A stretch of DNA of 32,951 bases. Origin: an uncultured Clostridia bacterium. Its GTDB lineage: Bacteria > Bacillota > Clostridia > TANB77 > RGIG9151. The translations under genes and the position numbers were made by a program. Below, piece by piece: positions 14,092 to 22,249 of the stretch. Location of the stretch: the NCBI GenBank assembly GCA_934500865.1, contig CAKSUD010000010.1:1-32951 (forward strand). The letters are read 5' to 3'. Below the pieces are notes generated by a model. The model was not told the origin of the DNA and searched no databases. It saw only the letters and a program-made list of their open reading frames with translations. Position 1 is the first letter of the stretch, and every line of letters starts with the position of its first letter.

Positions 14092-17010
14092 TTGAGTAAA
14101 ATTAAGGTTTATGAAATGGCTAGAAAAGTTGGAATGAGCAACAAAGATTTTCTTATGAAACTTCAAGAGTGGGGAATTGAGTTAAAGAGTCATTTAAACG
14201 TAATTGAAGATTCTGATATGAAAATCATCGAAGGAAAGCTAAAACAAATTGGAGATAAAAAGGGAGAAATGAAGAATTTGAATACTAATAAAGATACTAA
14301 AAAAATTGAAAAGAAAAAAGATGAACCAAGAATAATTCGTAGAGAAATTGTTCAAGTTAGAGATGAAGAAGTTATTCCGGAGAATAAAAAACCTAACTCT
14401 GATTTTGATTATGATTTAAAACCTAAAAAGGTTGCTAATCCTGAACAATTTAGAAGAAGTGATGCCCAAATAGAAAAGAAAAATGCACCTATTCCAAGCA
14501 TTATGGATTTATTTAAGCCTAAGACAGAACCTAAAAAGGAAGAAGCAAAGGCTGAGCCCAAGAAGGCTGATGCCCCTACTCCTGTTACTGAGCCTGTAAA
14601 GGAAGAAAAAGAAACTTTAGCGGTAGAAATAAAAGAAACTAAAGCCGAAGAAGTAAAGCCTAAGGAAGCAGTTCCTGAAAAAGCACCTGTAAATAATAGT
14701 CAGGCAAATAATAAGACTCAAATGGCAAATAACAGGCCACAAAATAACAACAGACCTCAAAACAATAATTATCAACAAGGTCAAAGACCACAAGGTAATT
14801 GGCAAAATCGTAATAACCAAAGTAACAATGGTCAAAATCGTCCACAAGGAAATCGTCCTCCATTTAACAAACAAGGCGGAGATAATAAACGTCCTCAATT
14901 TAATAGAAATCAAAATGGTGGTGCGAGACCAAACGGAGTTGAAAATCAATTAAAACAAGCATTAAAAGATACTCCTGTTGAACAACCAACAAAAGAAGTA
15001 AGACAATATAAGCCAAAGCAGCAACAAAATAATAATGATAATCAAGATAGGAGACCTGCAAGAGGACCTAAGAGTAACGACCATATTGGTAATTTCAGCA
15101 GAGAACACTTAAAAGAACTTAGAGCAGGACATAAGGTTTCAGACTTACTTGACGATGATGATTCACTTTTACTTAATTACTATGATTTAGATAGAAGAGG
15201 TAAATCGGGAAATAAGAAAAAGAAGGAAGAACAAAGAGTGTTTGAACAACCTAAACAATTACCATTTAGCATTACTGTTGGGGATAGTATTACAGTAAAA
15301 GAACTTGCTGAAAAATTAAAGAAAACTTCTGCTGATGTTATAAAGAAATTGCTTTCTTATGGAGTAATGGCAACAGTTAACCATGAAATAGATTATGATA
15401 CAGCTGCTACAATTGCTGAAGAATATGGAATAAAGATAGAAAAAGAAGTTGTTGTTAAGGCTGAAGATATATTATTTGATGATTCACCAGACATAGAAGC
15501 AAACTTAAAACCAAGACCACCGATAGTTGTTGTTATGGGGCACGTTGACCATGGTAAAACATCGCTATTAGATGCTATTCGTGAAAGCCACGTAATAGAT
15601 ACAGAAGCTGGCGGAATTACACAACACATTGGTGCATCTACTGTTAATATAAACGGAAAAGATATTACTTTCCTAGATACTCCTGGACACGAAGCATTTA
15701 CATCGATGCGTGCTAGAGGTGCACAAGTTACAGATATAGCTATTCTAGTTGTTGCCGCCGATGATGGAATTATGCCTCAAACTATTGAAGCTATTAACCA
15801 TGCAAAAGCAGCCGGAGTTTCTATTATAGTTGCAATAAACAAGATAGATAAAGAAGGTGCAAACCCTGATAGGATAAAACAAGACCTTATGAATTATGGT
15901 GTTGTTCCTGAAGAATGGGGTGGAGATGCAATTTGCGTACCTGTATCAGCTAAGAAAAGAATTAATATTGATGAACTTCTTGAAACAGTTACTTTAGTTG
16001 CAGATGTACTTGAATTAAAGGCTGATCCAAATCGTCAAGCTAAGGGTACAATTATTGAAGCAAAGCTAGATAAAGGTAAAGGACCTATCGCAACACTACT
16101 TGTTCAACGTGGTACAGTAAATGTTGGAGATACAGTTGTCGCAGGAAATGTTGTAGGGCATATCCGTGCTATGACAGATTCTAGAGGAAGAAGAATTAAG
16201 AAGGCAGGACCTTCAGTTCCGGTAGAAATTACAGGACTTCCTGAAGTACCTGAATCCGGAGATATTTTCTATGTTGTTCAAGATGAAAAACTTGCTAAAC
16301 AATTAGTAGAAAAGAGAAAGTTAAAGAGAAGAGAAGATACATTGAGAGCTACTTCAAGGGTTACTTTAGATGACTTATTCGATAAGATTTCAGCAGGAGA
16401 AGTTAAGGACTTAAATATCATCGTAAAAGCTGATGTTCAAGGTTCTGTTGAAGCTGTAAAGCAAAGCTTAGAGAAGTTATCTAATGATGAAGTAAGAGTA
16501 AAAGTTATCCATGGTGCAGTTGGTGCTATTACTGAATCTGATGTAATGTTATCTCAAGTTTCAAATGCTATTATTATCGGATTTAACGTTAGACCGGAAG
16601 CTACTGCAAAAGCAACAGCAGAGCGTGAAGGAGTAGATATAAGATTATACAGCATAATTTATAATGCTATTGAAGATATATCTGCTGCTATGAAGGGTAT
16701 GCTTGCTCCTAAGTTTAAGGAAGTTATTGATGGCCATGCAGAAATTAGACAAATCTTTAAGATACCTAGTGTCGGAAGTATTGCCGGAAGCTATGTAACA
16801 GATGGTAAGATTTCAAGAAATTCAGATATAAGATTAATAAGAGACGGTATTGTAGTATTTGAAGGAAAGATATCTTCATTAAAGAGAGAAAAAGATGATG
16901 CTAAGGAAGTTAATGAAGGATACGAATGTGGTATCGGCTTAGAAAAATATAATGATATAAAATTGGGAGATGTGATTGAAGCATATTCTCAAGAGGAAAT
17001 AAAGCAGTAA
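14092..17010 (+). CDS. infB: Translation initiation factor IF-2 (TTG start)
   Basis: IF-2 is the GTPase that places initiator fMet-tRNA on the 30S subunit and promotes subunit joining. The 972-residue protein opens with an IF2_N domain (about 1-55), followed by a charged Lys/Glu/Pro stretch (60-200), an Asn/Gln-rich disordered segment (about 200-330), a second IF2_N domain (about 395-450) and the G domain: GHVDHGKT (483-490), DTPGHEAF, NKID, then domains II-IV. TTG 14092 is the start, with GGAGG eight bases upstream; no ATG suits. The Asn/Gln segment is long for the family (see findings). rbfA follows 34 bases later. Confidence 0.97.
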   Translation: MSKIKVYEMARKVGMSNKDFLMKLQEWGIELKSHLNVIEDSDMKIIEGKLKQIGDKKGEMKNLNTNKDTKKIEKKKDEPRIIRREIVQVRDEEVIPENKKPNSDFDYDLKPKKVANPEQFRRSDAQIEKKNAPIPSIMDLFKPKTEPKKEEAKAEPKKADAPTPVTEPVKEEKETLAVEIKETKAEEVKPKEAVPEKAPVNNSQANNKTQMANNRPQNNNRPQNNNYQQGQRPQGNWQNRNNQSNNGQNRPQGNRPPFNKQGGDNKRPQFNRNQNGGARPNGVENQLKQALKDTPVEQPTKEVRQYKPKQQQNNNDNQDRRPARGPKSNDHIGNFSREHLKELRAGHKVSDLLDDDDSLLLNYYDLDRRGKSGNKKKKEEQRVFEQPKQLPFSITVGDSITVKELAEKLKKTSADVIKKLLSYGVMATVNHEIDYDTAATIAEEYGIKIEKEVVVKAEDILFDDSPDIEANLKPRPPIVVVMGHVDHGKTSLLDAIRESHVIDTEAGGITQHIGASTVNINGKDITFLDTPGHEAFTSMRARGAQVTDIAILVVAADDGIMPQTIEAINHAKAAGVSIIVAINKIDKEGANPDRIKQDLMNYGVVPEEWGGDAICVPVSAKKRINIDELLETVTLVADVLELKADPNRQAKGTIIEAKLDKGKGPIATLLVQRGTVNVGDTVVAGNVVGHIRAMTDSRGRRIKKAGPSVPVEITGLPEVPESGDIFYVVQDEKLAKQLVEKRKLKRREDTLRATSRVTLDDLFDKISAGEVKDLNIIVKADVQGSVEAVKQSLEKLSNDEVRVKVIHGAVGAITESDVMLSQVSNAIIIGFNVRPEATAKATAEREGVDIRLYSIIYNAIEDISAAMKGMLAPKFKEVIDGHAEIRQIFKIPSVGSIAGSYVTDGKISRNSDIRLIRDGIVVFEGKISSLKREKDDAKEVNEGYECGIGLEKYNDIKLGDVIEAYSQEEIKQ

Positions 17011-17044
17011 TCACGCTTTTAGCAACTTAGGGAGGAATGTTACT

Positions 17045-17374
17045 ATGGAGAGAACAGACAGAATTGCTGAAGAGATTAAAAAAGTTATAAGCGAAATGAT
17101 ACAAAACGAGCTAAAAGACCCTAGAGTAAAAGGGCTTATAAGTATAACAAAGGTTATGCTTACAAAGGATTTAAAGTTTTGTAAGATTTATGTTAGCGTA
17201 ATGGGAGCAGATAAAGAAGAAGTGCTTCAAGGCATAAAGAGTGGAGCAGGTTATATGAGAAAGGAACTTGGAAACAGAGTTCAAATAAGAATATTGCCTG
17301 AACTTCAATTTGTAATTGATGATTCTATTGAATATGGTGCTCACATTGACAAAGTAATTAGAGACATTATGTAA
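17045..17374 (+). CDS. rbfA: 30S ribosome-binding factor RbfA
   Basis: The 109-residue KH-like protein assists maturation of the 16S rRNA 5' end. RTDRIAEEIKKVISEMIQNELKDPRV is the standard N-terminus, and IRILPELQFVIDDSIEYGAHID the C-terminal motif. GGGAGG precedes the ATG. The next gene, nrnA, is separated by an unusual 262-base gap holding a palindromic element, instead of the usual tight spacing. Confidence 0.95.
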   Translation: MERTDRIAEEIKKVISEMIQNELKDPRVKGLISITKVMLTKDLKFCKIYVSVMGADKEEVLQGIKSGAGYMRKELGNRVQIRILPELQFVIDDSIEYGAHIDKVIRDIM

Positions 17375-17386
17375 GAATAGTTTTAG

Positions 17387-17607
17387 CAACCAAAATAACA
17401 CCGCATATGTAAATGAAGCGACTTTACGAAGTTTTTAGTCGGTTCTCCAAATTTGCCGAAGGCAAAACCGTCAAAATTTCGTGGATGAAATTTTGAGCGA
17501 AAGTCGACAAGGATGTCGACTTTGAGCGACGGTTGGTAATTTGGTTAGAACCTTTAAAAACGTAGTTCAGTGGAGCGTAATTTACATATGCGGTGTTATT
17601 TTGGTTG
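17387..17607. mobile_element. MITE-like palindromic element with 28-bp terminal inverted repeats
   Basis: A perfect 28-bp inverted repeat bounds the 221-base unit: 17387-17414 (begins CAACCAAAATAACACCGC) and 17580-17607. Inside are further paired segments: GGTTCT..CCAAATT (17441-17453) with AATTTGGTTAGAACC (about 17538-17552), ACCGTC/GACGGT (17467-17472 with 17528-17533), and three simple hairpins, TTTGCC-GAA-GGCAAA (17452-17466), AAAATTTC/GAAATTTT (17473-17494) and AAAGTCGAC/GTCGACTTT (17500-17523). It encodes no protein. I see no clear target-site duplication. It fills the rbfA-nrnA gap. A miniature inverted-repeat transposable element is the best explanation; a structured RNA is the alternative. 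Confidence 0.65.
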
Positions 17608-17636
17608 AATTAACATATTAGAAGGTGGGAAAGTTA

Positions 17637-18593
17637 ATGGATAAAATTATAGAAAAATTAAGATTATCAAATGATATAGTTTTGCTTGTACATGAGAGCC
17701 CCGACGGAGATGCTATTGGCAGCATAATTGCATTATATAGAGCACTTAAAAAAATGGGAAAAAATGTAGAGGCTTTTATTGAAAAAATACCTTCAAACTG
17801 TGAATTTTTAATTGGTTCAATAGGAGAAGAAATTAAAGTGTTTGAGGATATGGATGAAAATAGAAAATATGATTTATGCATAGCACTAGATTGTGGTGAC
17901 GCGGATAGAATGGGCAAGGCTAAAGTCCTTTTTGAAAATGCTAACAATACTATTTGTATAGATCACCATTATACAAACATAGGGTATGCTAACCTAAATT
18001 ATATTGACGGGGAGGCTGCTGCTACCGGAGAGATACTTTATGATATGCTAAGTAAAATGGATATTATAGATAAAGAGATTGCAATGGCACTGTATGCTGC
18101 TGTTTCGTCAGATACAGGAAACTTTAGGCATAATAATACCCAAAAGCACACTTTCGATATTGCTGGAAGCCTTGTAGAATACGGAATAGACGTTTCAAAG
18201 ATTTCATATCATTTATTTTCTGAGACATCATTAAATAGAATGAGATTTATGGGAAATTTACTTCAAAATGTTGAAGTTGAGTTAGATGGAAAAGTCGGAA
18301 TATTAATAGCTAAGAAAGAAGACATTGAGAGATTTAGTGTTAATGATAGTGAACTTGAAGGAATGGTTGATTTCGCTAGAGATATAAAGGGAACAGAGGT
18401 AGGAATTTTTATAAAGCCACACAATGAAATGTATAAAGTAAGTTTACGTTCTAATGGAAATGTGGATATTTCCGGAGTGGCCGGGAAATTTAACGGTGGT
18501 GGTCATAAGTTTGCTGCCGGTTGCAGATTTGAAGGAAAAACTGCCGAGGAAGTTCGTGAATTATTACTTATAGAGTTGAAAAAGATTTTGTAG
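17637..18593 (+). CDS. nrnA: DHH/DHHA1 phosphoesterase (NrnA, nanoRNase/pAp phosphatase)
   Basis: The 318-residue protein has the DHH metal motifs in order: HESPDGDAIGS (residues 19-29), ALDCGDADRMG, the name-giving CIDHHYTN, and SSDTGNFRH, then the DHHA1 substrate motif GGGHKFAAGC near the C-terminus. NrnA degrades short oligonucleotides (2-5 nt) and dephosphorylates pAp. I start at ATG 17637, eight bases after AGGTGG; the in-frame GTG at 17625 lies inside that site. The location after rbfA is the standard one, although a MITE-like element now separates them. Confidence 0.93.
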   Translation: MDKIIEKLRLSNDIVLLVHESPDGDAIGSIIALYRALKKMGKNVEAFIEKIPSNCEFLIGSIGEEIKVFEDMDENRKYDLCIALDCGDADRMGKAKVLFENANNTICIDHHYTNIGYANLNYIDGEAAATGEILYDMLSKMDIIDKEIAMALYAAVSSDTGNFRHNNTQKHTFDIAGSLVEYGIDVSKISYHLFSETSLNRMRFMGNLLQNVEVELDGKVGILIAKKEDIERFSVNDSELEGMVDFARDIKGTEVGIFIKPHNEMYKVSLRSNGNVDISGVAGKFNGGGHKFAAGCRFEGKTAEEVRELLLIELKKIL

Positions 18594-18596
18594 AAG

Positions 18597-18836
18597 AAAA
18601 GGGGCTGTAAAAAAACTCAAAAATCAATAAAACTAGTGTACTATACTTCACTCAACAAAAATATTTTTTGTGGCAAGTGTAGAATAAAGCTAAAGGCCGG
18701 AACGGAGCTTACGCTCACGACCTGGGCAACTTTAAAATTTGTTTTACATAGATGGACAAAAAAGCAATTTTTGTTTTATTCAGTATAGTACACTGTTTTA
18801 TAATAACGAATAATGAGTTTTTTTACAGCCCCTTTT
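18597..18836. mobile_element. MITE-like palindromic element with 23-bp terminal inverted repeats
   Basis: The 240-base unit has perfect 23-bp ends: 18597-18619 (AAAAGGGGCTGTAAAAAAAC, then TCA) and 18814-18836. A second perfect pair AGTGTACTATACT/AGTATAGTACACT lies inside (18635-18647 with 18782-18794), and weaker pairing continues toward a central GAGC-TTAC-GCTC hairpin (18705-18716). No open frame is present. It starts three bases after the nrnA stop, and the right end followed by T7 would also work as a transcription terminator. The GGGGCTGTAAAAAA type end recalls insertion-sequence termini, so a non-autonomous transposon derivative is likely. No target duplication is clear. The remaining bases to era (18837-18912) hold only its ribosome-binding site. 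Confidence 0.65.
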
Positions 18837-18912
18837 TTTACAAAGTACTTGAAATTTACATTGAAAAAGTGATAACTTATAGGTGGAAGATGAATTTGAT
18901 ACGGAGGATATT

Positions 18913-19806
18913 ATGAATAAAAACTTTAAGTCCGGATTTGTTGCGATTATAGGCAATCCGAGTGTTGGTAAGTCAACTTTGATAAATTCTATAATAGGAG
19001 AAAAAATTGCGATTACGTCCAATAAACCTCAAACTACGCGTAATGCCATAAAGGGTATACTTACGGGTGAGGACTGCCAAATAGTATTTTTAGATACTCC
19101 CGGGGTAAATAAAACTAGAACAAGACTAGGAAAGTTAATGGATAAGAGTATTAATGATTCTATTGCCGGAACAGACGTGGTTATAGCGATGGTGGATTTA
19201 ACGAGACGTATTAATACAGACCTATTTTTAGGGAAACTAAACAAGGTAAAATGTCCTGTTATACTTGTGTTAAATAAAATAGATAAAATTAAGGATAAGC
19301 AAGAAATTCTTAATGTTATAAGTGAGTATAATGCTTTATATAAGTTTGATGAAATTATACCTGTTTCGGCTACTAAAAAGGAAGATGTTAAGAAGGTTTT
19401 AGATGCAGTTATAAAACGTCTTCCATATGGACCTCAGTATTATCCGGAGGATATGATTACAGATAGCCCAGAGAGGGTAATGGTTGCTGAAATTGTAAGG
19501 GAGAAAGCACTAGATTTATTGTCAGATGAAATACCTCACGGCATAGCTGTTGAAGTAGAAAAGATGAAAAAAAGACTTAATCAAGAAATTGTAGATATAA
19601 ATGTTACAATATATTGTGAAAAAGAGTCACATAAGCCTATAATAATAGGACGTGGCGGTAAAATGTTAAGAGAAATCGGAAGTCGTGCAAGAGTAGATAT
19701 AGAAAGATTTTTGGAAACAAAAGTATTCCTTGAAGTTTGGGTGAAAGTAAGAGAAGACTGGCGAGATAGCGAAGCTGAACTTAGAAATCTACACTTTATG
19801 GAATAA
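18913..19806 (+). CDS. era: GTPase Era
   Basis: Era couples GTP binding to 16S rRNA 3'-end maturation and 30S assembly. The 297-residue protein has GNPSVGKST (14-22), switch region SNKPQTTRN, FLDTPGV, NKID, SATKKEDV, and a C-terminal KH domain with IIGRGGKMLREIGSRARVDI. Start ATG 18913 follows GGAGG (18903-18907) by five bases; a GTG at 18883 would add ten non-conserved residues. It begins the era-yqzL-recO group common in Firmicutes. Confidence 0.96.
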   Translation: MNKNFKSGFVAIIGNPSVGKSTLINSIIGEKIAITSNKPQTTRNAIKGILTGEDCQIVFLDTPGVNKTRTRLGKLMDKSINDSIAGTDVVIAMVDLTRRINTDLFLGKLNKVKCPVILVLNKIDKIKDKQEILNVISEYNALYKFDEIIPVSATKKEDVKKVLDAVIKRLPYGPQYYPEDMITDSPERVMVAEIVREKALDLLSDEIPHGIAVEVEKMKKRLNQEIVDINVTIYCEKESHKPIIIGRGGKMLREIGSRARVDIERFLETKVFLEVWVKVREDWRDSEAELRNLHFME

Positions 19807-19898
19807 TTATCAAGGTATTAATTAGTTACAAAATGCAAAAGGTAGTAAAAAGGAACAAAGGAAAATAAAGAAGTTTAATTTCTGATGGAGGAATGAGT

Positions 19899-20042
19899 AT
19901 GTTAAAGGAAGAATTATGGCAATATTTTAAAAATACCGGTTCGGTCGAAACATATTTACTTTATAAGACAATGGAAAAGTATAAACTAGAGACGTCAAAA
20001 GATTTATCAAGAGTATTAGATGTTAAAAAATATAAAAATTAA
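19899..20042 (+). CDS. yqzL: YqzL-like small protein (47 aa)
   Basis: This very short gene reads MLKEELWQYFKNTGSVETYL and onward to 47 residues. The W-x2-F-x2-TGS-(I/V)-E-x-YLLYK pattern is the YqzL family hallmark, and the place between era and recO is the one seen in Bacillus. GGAGG (19887-19891) is seven bases before the ATG. The function of YqzL is unknown. Confidence 0.9.
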   Translation: MLKEELWQYFKNTGSVETYLLYKTMEKYKLETSKDLSRVLDVKKYKN

Positions 20043-20060
20043 TGTTGTTTTGGAGGAAAA

Positions 20061-20771
20061 GTGGAAACAAGAAGATTAGTAAAAACCAAGGGAATAGTAC
20101 TTTCTGAGGTTAACTTTTCCGAATCGGATAAAATGCTTACTGTCTTAACGCCTGATTTAGGTAAAATAAGTTGTGTAGCCAAAGGCGCAAGAAAGATGCA
20201 AAGTACATTACTTGCAGCGTCCCAGATGTTTGCATTTAGTGAAATGGTTTTATACAGGGGTAGAGGAGAGAATTACTATATTAATTCGGCAGAGCTTATA
20301 GAACCGTTTTACTCTATAAGAACCGATTACGAGAGACTAGAATGTGCTATGAACTGTGTAAAATTCATAAGGCGCTATGTACAGGAAAACCAAATGTCTG
20401 TTTATGTGCTGAAGTTACTGCTTAATACGATTTATTTGCTATCTGTGAGTGAAAAAAATACAGAACTTATACAGAGCGTATTTGAGCTAAAAGCGGTGTG
20501 CTTGTTTGGATTTAAGCCTAACTTTAATGGTTGTGTTGAATGTGGTGAAAGAAATGTGACCGGATTTAGCATTAAAAAGGGTGGCTTGATATGCAAGGGA
20601 TGTTCATGCTTAGATAAAGGAGTTATAAGTTTAAGCGAAGGGGCAGTAACAGCTATAAGATACATTATTCAAAGTGATTTAAAAAAGTTATTTTCTTTTG
20701 AAGTAAGCGAAAGTGTTTTGGCTGAAATAAAGTACTTTAACAATATTTATATAAAAGATAAATTAGAATAA
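20061..20771 (+). CDS. recO: DNA repair protein RecO (GTG start)
   Basis: RecO works with RecR to load RecA on gapped DNA and anneals single strands. The 236-residue protein has the N-terminal OB fold (KTKGIVLSEVNFSESDKMLTVLT.. to about 80), a helical body, and a four-cysteine zinc site (C158, C161, C178, C181) typical of Gram-positive RecO. GGAGG is four bases before the GTG at 20061. It follows yqzL by 18 bases and precedes fabI by 14. Confidence 0.94.
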   Translation: METRRLVKTKGIVLSEVNFSESDKMLTVLTPDLGKISCVAKGARKMQSTLLAASQMFAFSEMVLYRGRGENYYINSAELIEPFYSIRTDYERLECAMNCVKFIRRYVQENQMSVYVLKLLLNTIYLLSVSEKNTELIQSVFELKAVCLFGFKPNFNGCVECGERNVTGFSIKKGGLICKGCSCLDKGVISLSEGAVTAIRYIIQSDLKKLFSFEVSESVLAEIKYFNNIYIKDKLE

Positions 20772-20785
20772 AGGGAGGCTTATTT

Positions 20786-21553
20786 ATGGGGTTACTTGAA
20801 GGAAAGAACATTTTAATTATGGGAATCAGAAATAAGTGGAGTATTGCGTGGGGAATTGCAAAAAGTTGTGATGCTCAAGGCGCAAAGCTTATTTTTACAT
20901 ATCGAGGTGAAAGAGAAAGGGAGTCTGTTGAAGAGTTATTAAGAGACTTCCCAGGATGTCGTGCTTATGCTTGTAATGTTGAAAATGAAGACGAGGTTGA
21001 TGAGCTATTTGATAAAATTAAAAAAGAGTATAAATCATTGGATGGAATAGTTCATTGCATTGCTCATGCTCAAAAGGAAGACTTAAAAAAGGATTTCTTA
21101 GAAACTTCAAAAGAAGGCTATTCTCATGCATTAGATGTTACATCTTATTCATTAATTTTAGTTGCAAAACATGCTAAGAATTTAATGCCAAATGGCGGAA
21201 GTATTGTAACAATAAGCTACTATGGAGCTAGTAAGGTTATGCCGGGGTATAATCTAATGGGTGCTGCTAAAGCTGCACTAGAAGCTAATGTAAGATATTT
21301 AGCGAACGAGATAGGGCCTATTGGAATAAGAGTTAACTCTATATCTTCAGGCCCAATTAAGACTATATCATCTAGAGAGATAAATGATTTTAATAGTATG
21401 CTTGAAATTGTTGAAAAGAAATCACCACTTAAGAAGTCTGTTACACCTGCTGAAATAGGAGATTCAGCGGTATTTTTACTAAGTGAATTGTCAAGAGGAA
21501 TTACAGGTACGAACCTTTATGTAGATAATGGTTATCATATAATGGGAATATAA
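20786..21553 (+). CDS. fabI: Enoyl-[acyl-carrier-protein] reductase FabI
   Basis: FabI performs the last reduction in the fatty-acid elongation cycle using NAD(P)H. The 255-residue SDR protein shows the cofactor site GIRNKWSIAWGIA (13-25), TYRGER (38-43), and the FabI-type active site: Y145 in SYYG, Y155 and K162 spaced Y-x6-K (YNLMGAAK). The wide spacing separates FabI from ordinary SDRs such as FabG. Many Clostridia use FabK instead, and other fab genes are not adjacent, so its place after recO is notable. GGGAGGC precedes the ATG. FabI enzymes are the classical triclosan target. Confidence 0.93.
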   Translation: MGLLEGKNILIMGIRNKWSIAWGIAKSCDAQGAKLIFTYRGERERESVEELLRDFPGCRAYACNVENEDEVDELFDKIKKEYKSLDGIVHCIAHAQKEDLKKDFLETSKEGYSHALDVTSYSLILVAKHAKNLMPNGGSIVTISYYGASKVMPGYNLMGAAKAALEANVRYLANEIGPIGIRVNSISSGPIKTISSREINDFNSMLEIVEKKSPLKKSVTPAEIGDSAVFLLSELSRGITGTNLYVDNGYHIMGI

Positions 21554-21575
21554 ATAGAATTAGAGGAGATTTAGA

Positions 21576-22154
21576 ATGGAATTTAAAAAATGTGAACATT
21601 GCGGAGAACAGATACATATAAGGAGTAAAAAATGTCCGTTTTGTAATGAAGTGGTAGAGGAAAATCCTGCACCGGAAGAAATAATTAGAGAAGATGAACC
21701 GGAGATAAATAATGCGGTTGAGGAAAATAAAGAGGATGAAACTAGAGAAAATGAAACTAAGGAAAATGACATCCAAGATGCAATTAATGAGTTTAAAAAG
21801 GGTGACAATGAGATTAAAGAAAATGTTAATTTTGTTGTGGGTAATGGAGAGCCAAAAGACTATGTATATAAAGCAGAGGTTCGACATAGTATAGAATATG
21901 TAGAACCAATGTCAAATTGGTTTAAGGTGTTTATTTCTGCATTGTGTACTTTTCCGTTAATAGGTCAGTTACTTGGCTCATTTTTAGGTGTATATTTTGT
22001 AACCTATGAGGATACAGATAGAAAGGGATTTGGGAAGGCTTTAATTACACTTTCCATTGTTATGTTCTTTATCTATTGTGCATATTTAGCTCAAGTAATG
22101 GCATTAATGCAAAATTTAGATTTAGAAGCGTTATATAATTCGCTTGGGAAATAG
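21576..22154 (+). CDS. Zinc-ribbon membrane protein of unknown function
   Basis: The 192-residue protein begins with a zinc ribbon (C6, C9, C20, C23), continues with a highly acidic, disordered Glu/Asn stretch (about 28-85), and ends with two membrane helices (about 112-138 and 152-178). Such zinc-ribbon/acidic-linker/TM proteins are common in Clostridia, without known function. TAGAGGAG lies upstream. A weak AT-rich hairpin follows it (22159-22194), overlapping the efp promoter. Confidence 0.75.
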   Translation: MEFKKCEHCGEQIHIRSKKCPFCNEVVEENPAPEEIIREDEPEINNAVEENKEDETRENETKENDIQDAINEFKKGDNEIKENVNFVVGNGEPKDYVYKAEVRHSIEYVEPMSNWFKVFISALCTFPLIGQLLGSFLGVYFVTYEDTDRKGFGKALITLSIVMFFIYCAYLAQVMALMQNLDLEALYNSLGK

Positions 22155-22158
22155 CTAT

Positions 22159-22194
22159 AAATTTCAATAATTTCTTTGTAAACTATTGAAATTT
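22159..22194 (+). terminator. Weak AT-rich hairpin, possible terminator
   Basis: AAATTTCAATA (22159-22169) and TATTGAAATTT (22184-22194) form an 11-bp stem ending in T-rich sequence. It is almost all A/T pairs, so termination would be weak. It overlaps the -35 region of the next gene. Confidence 0.4.
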
Positions 22195-22214
22195 TTGGCA
22201 ATTTAGGTTATTAT
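22186..22214 (+). promoter_or_regulatory. Sigma-A-type promoter for efp
   Basis: TTGAAA (22186-22191) and TATTAT (22209-22214) are 17 bases apart; the predicted start near 22221 leaves a leader of about 29 bases with a GGGGG ribosome-binding site. Confidence 0.55.
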
Positions 22215-22249
22215 ATATGAGTTGAAAAGAATTATAGGGGGTTTTATTT

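Noticed and set aside
14617..14949. Antisense open frame opposite the IF-2 linker
   Set aside because: Stop-free only because Asn/Gln/Lys-rich codons lack antisense stops; no start signal or family resemblance.
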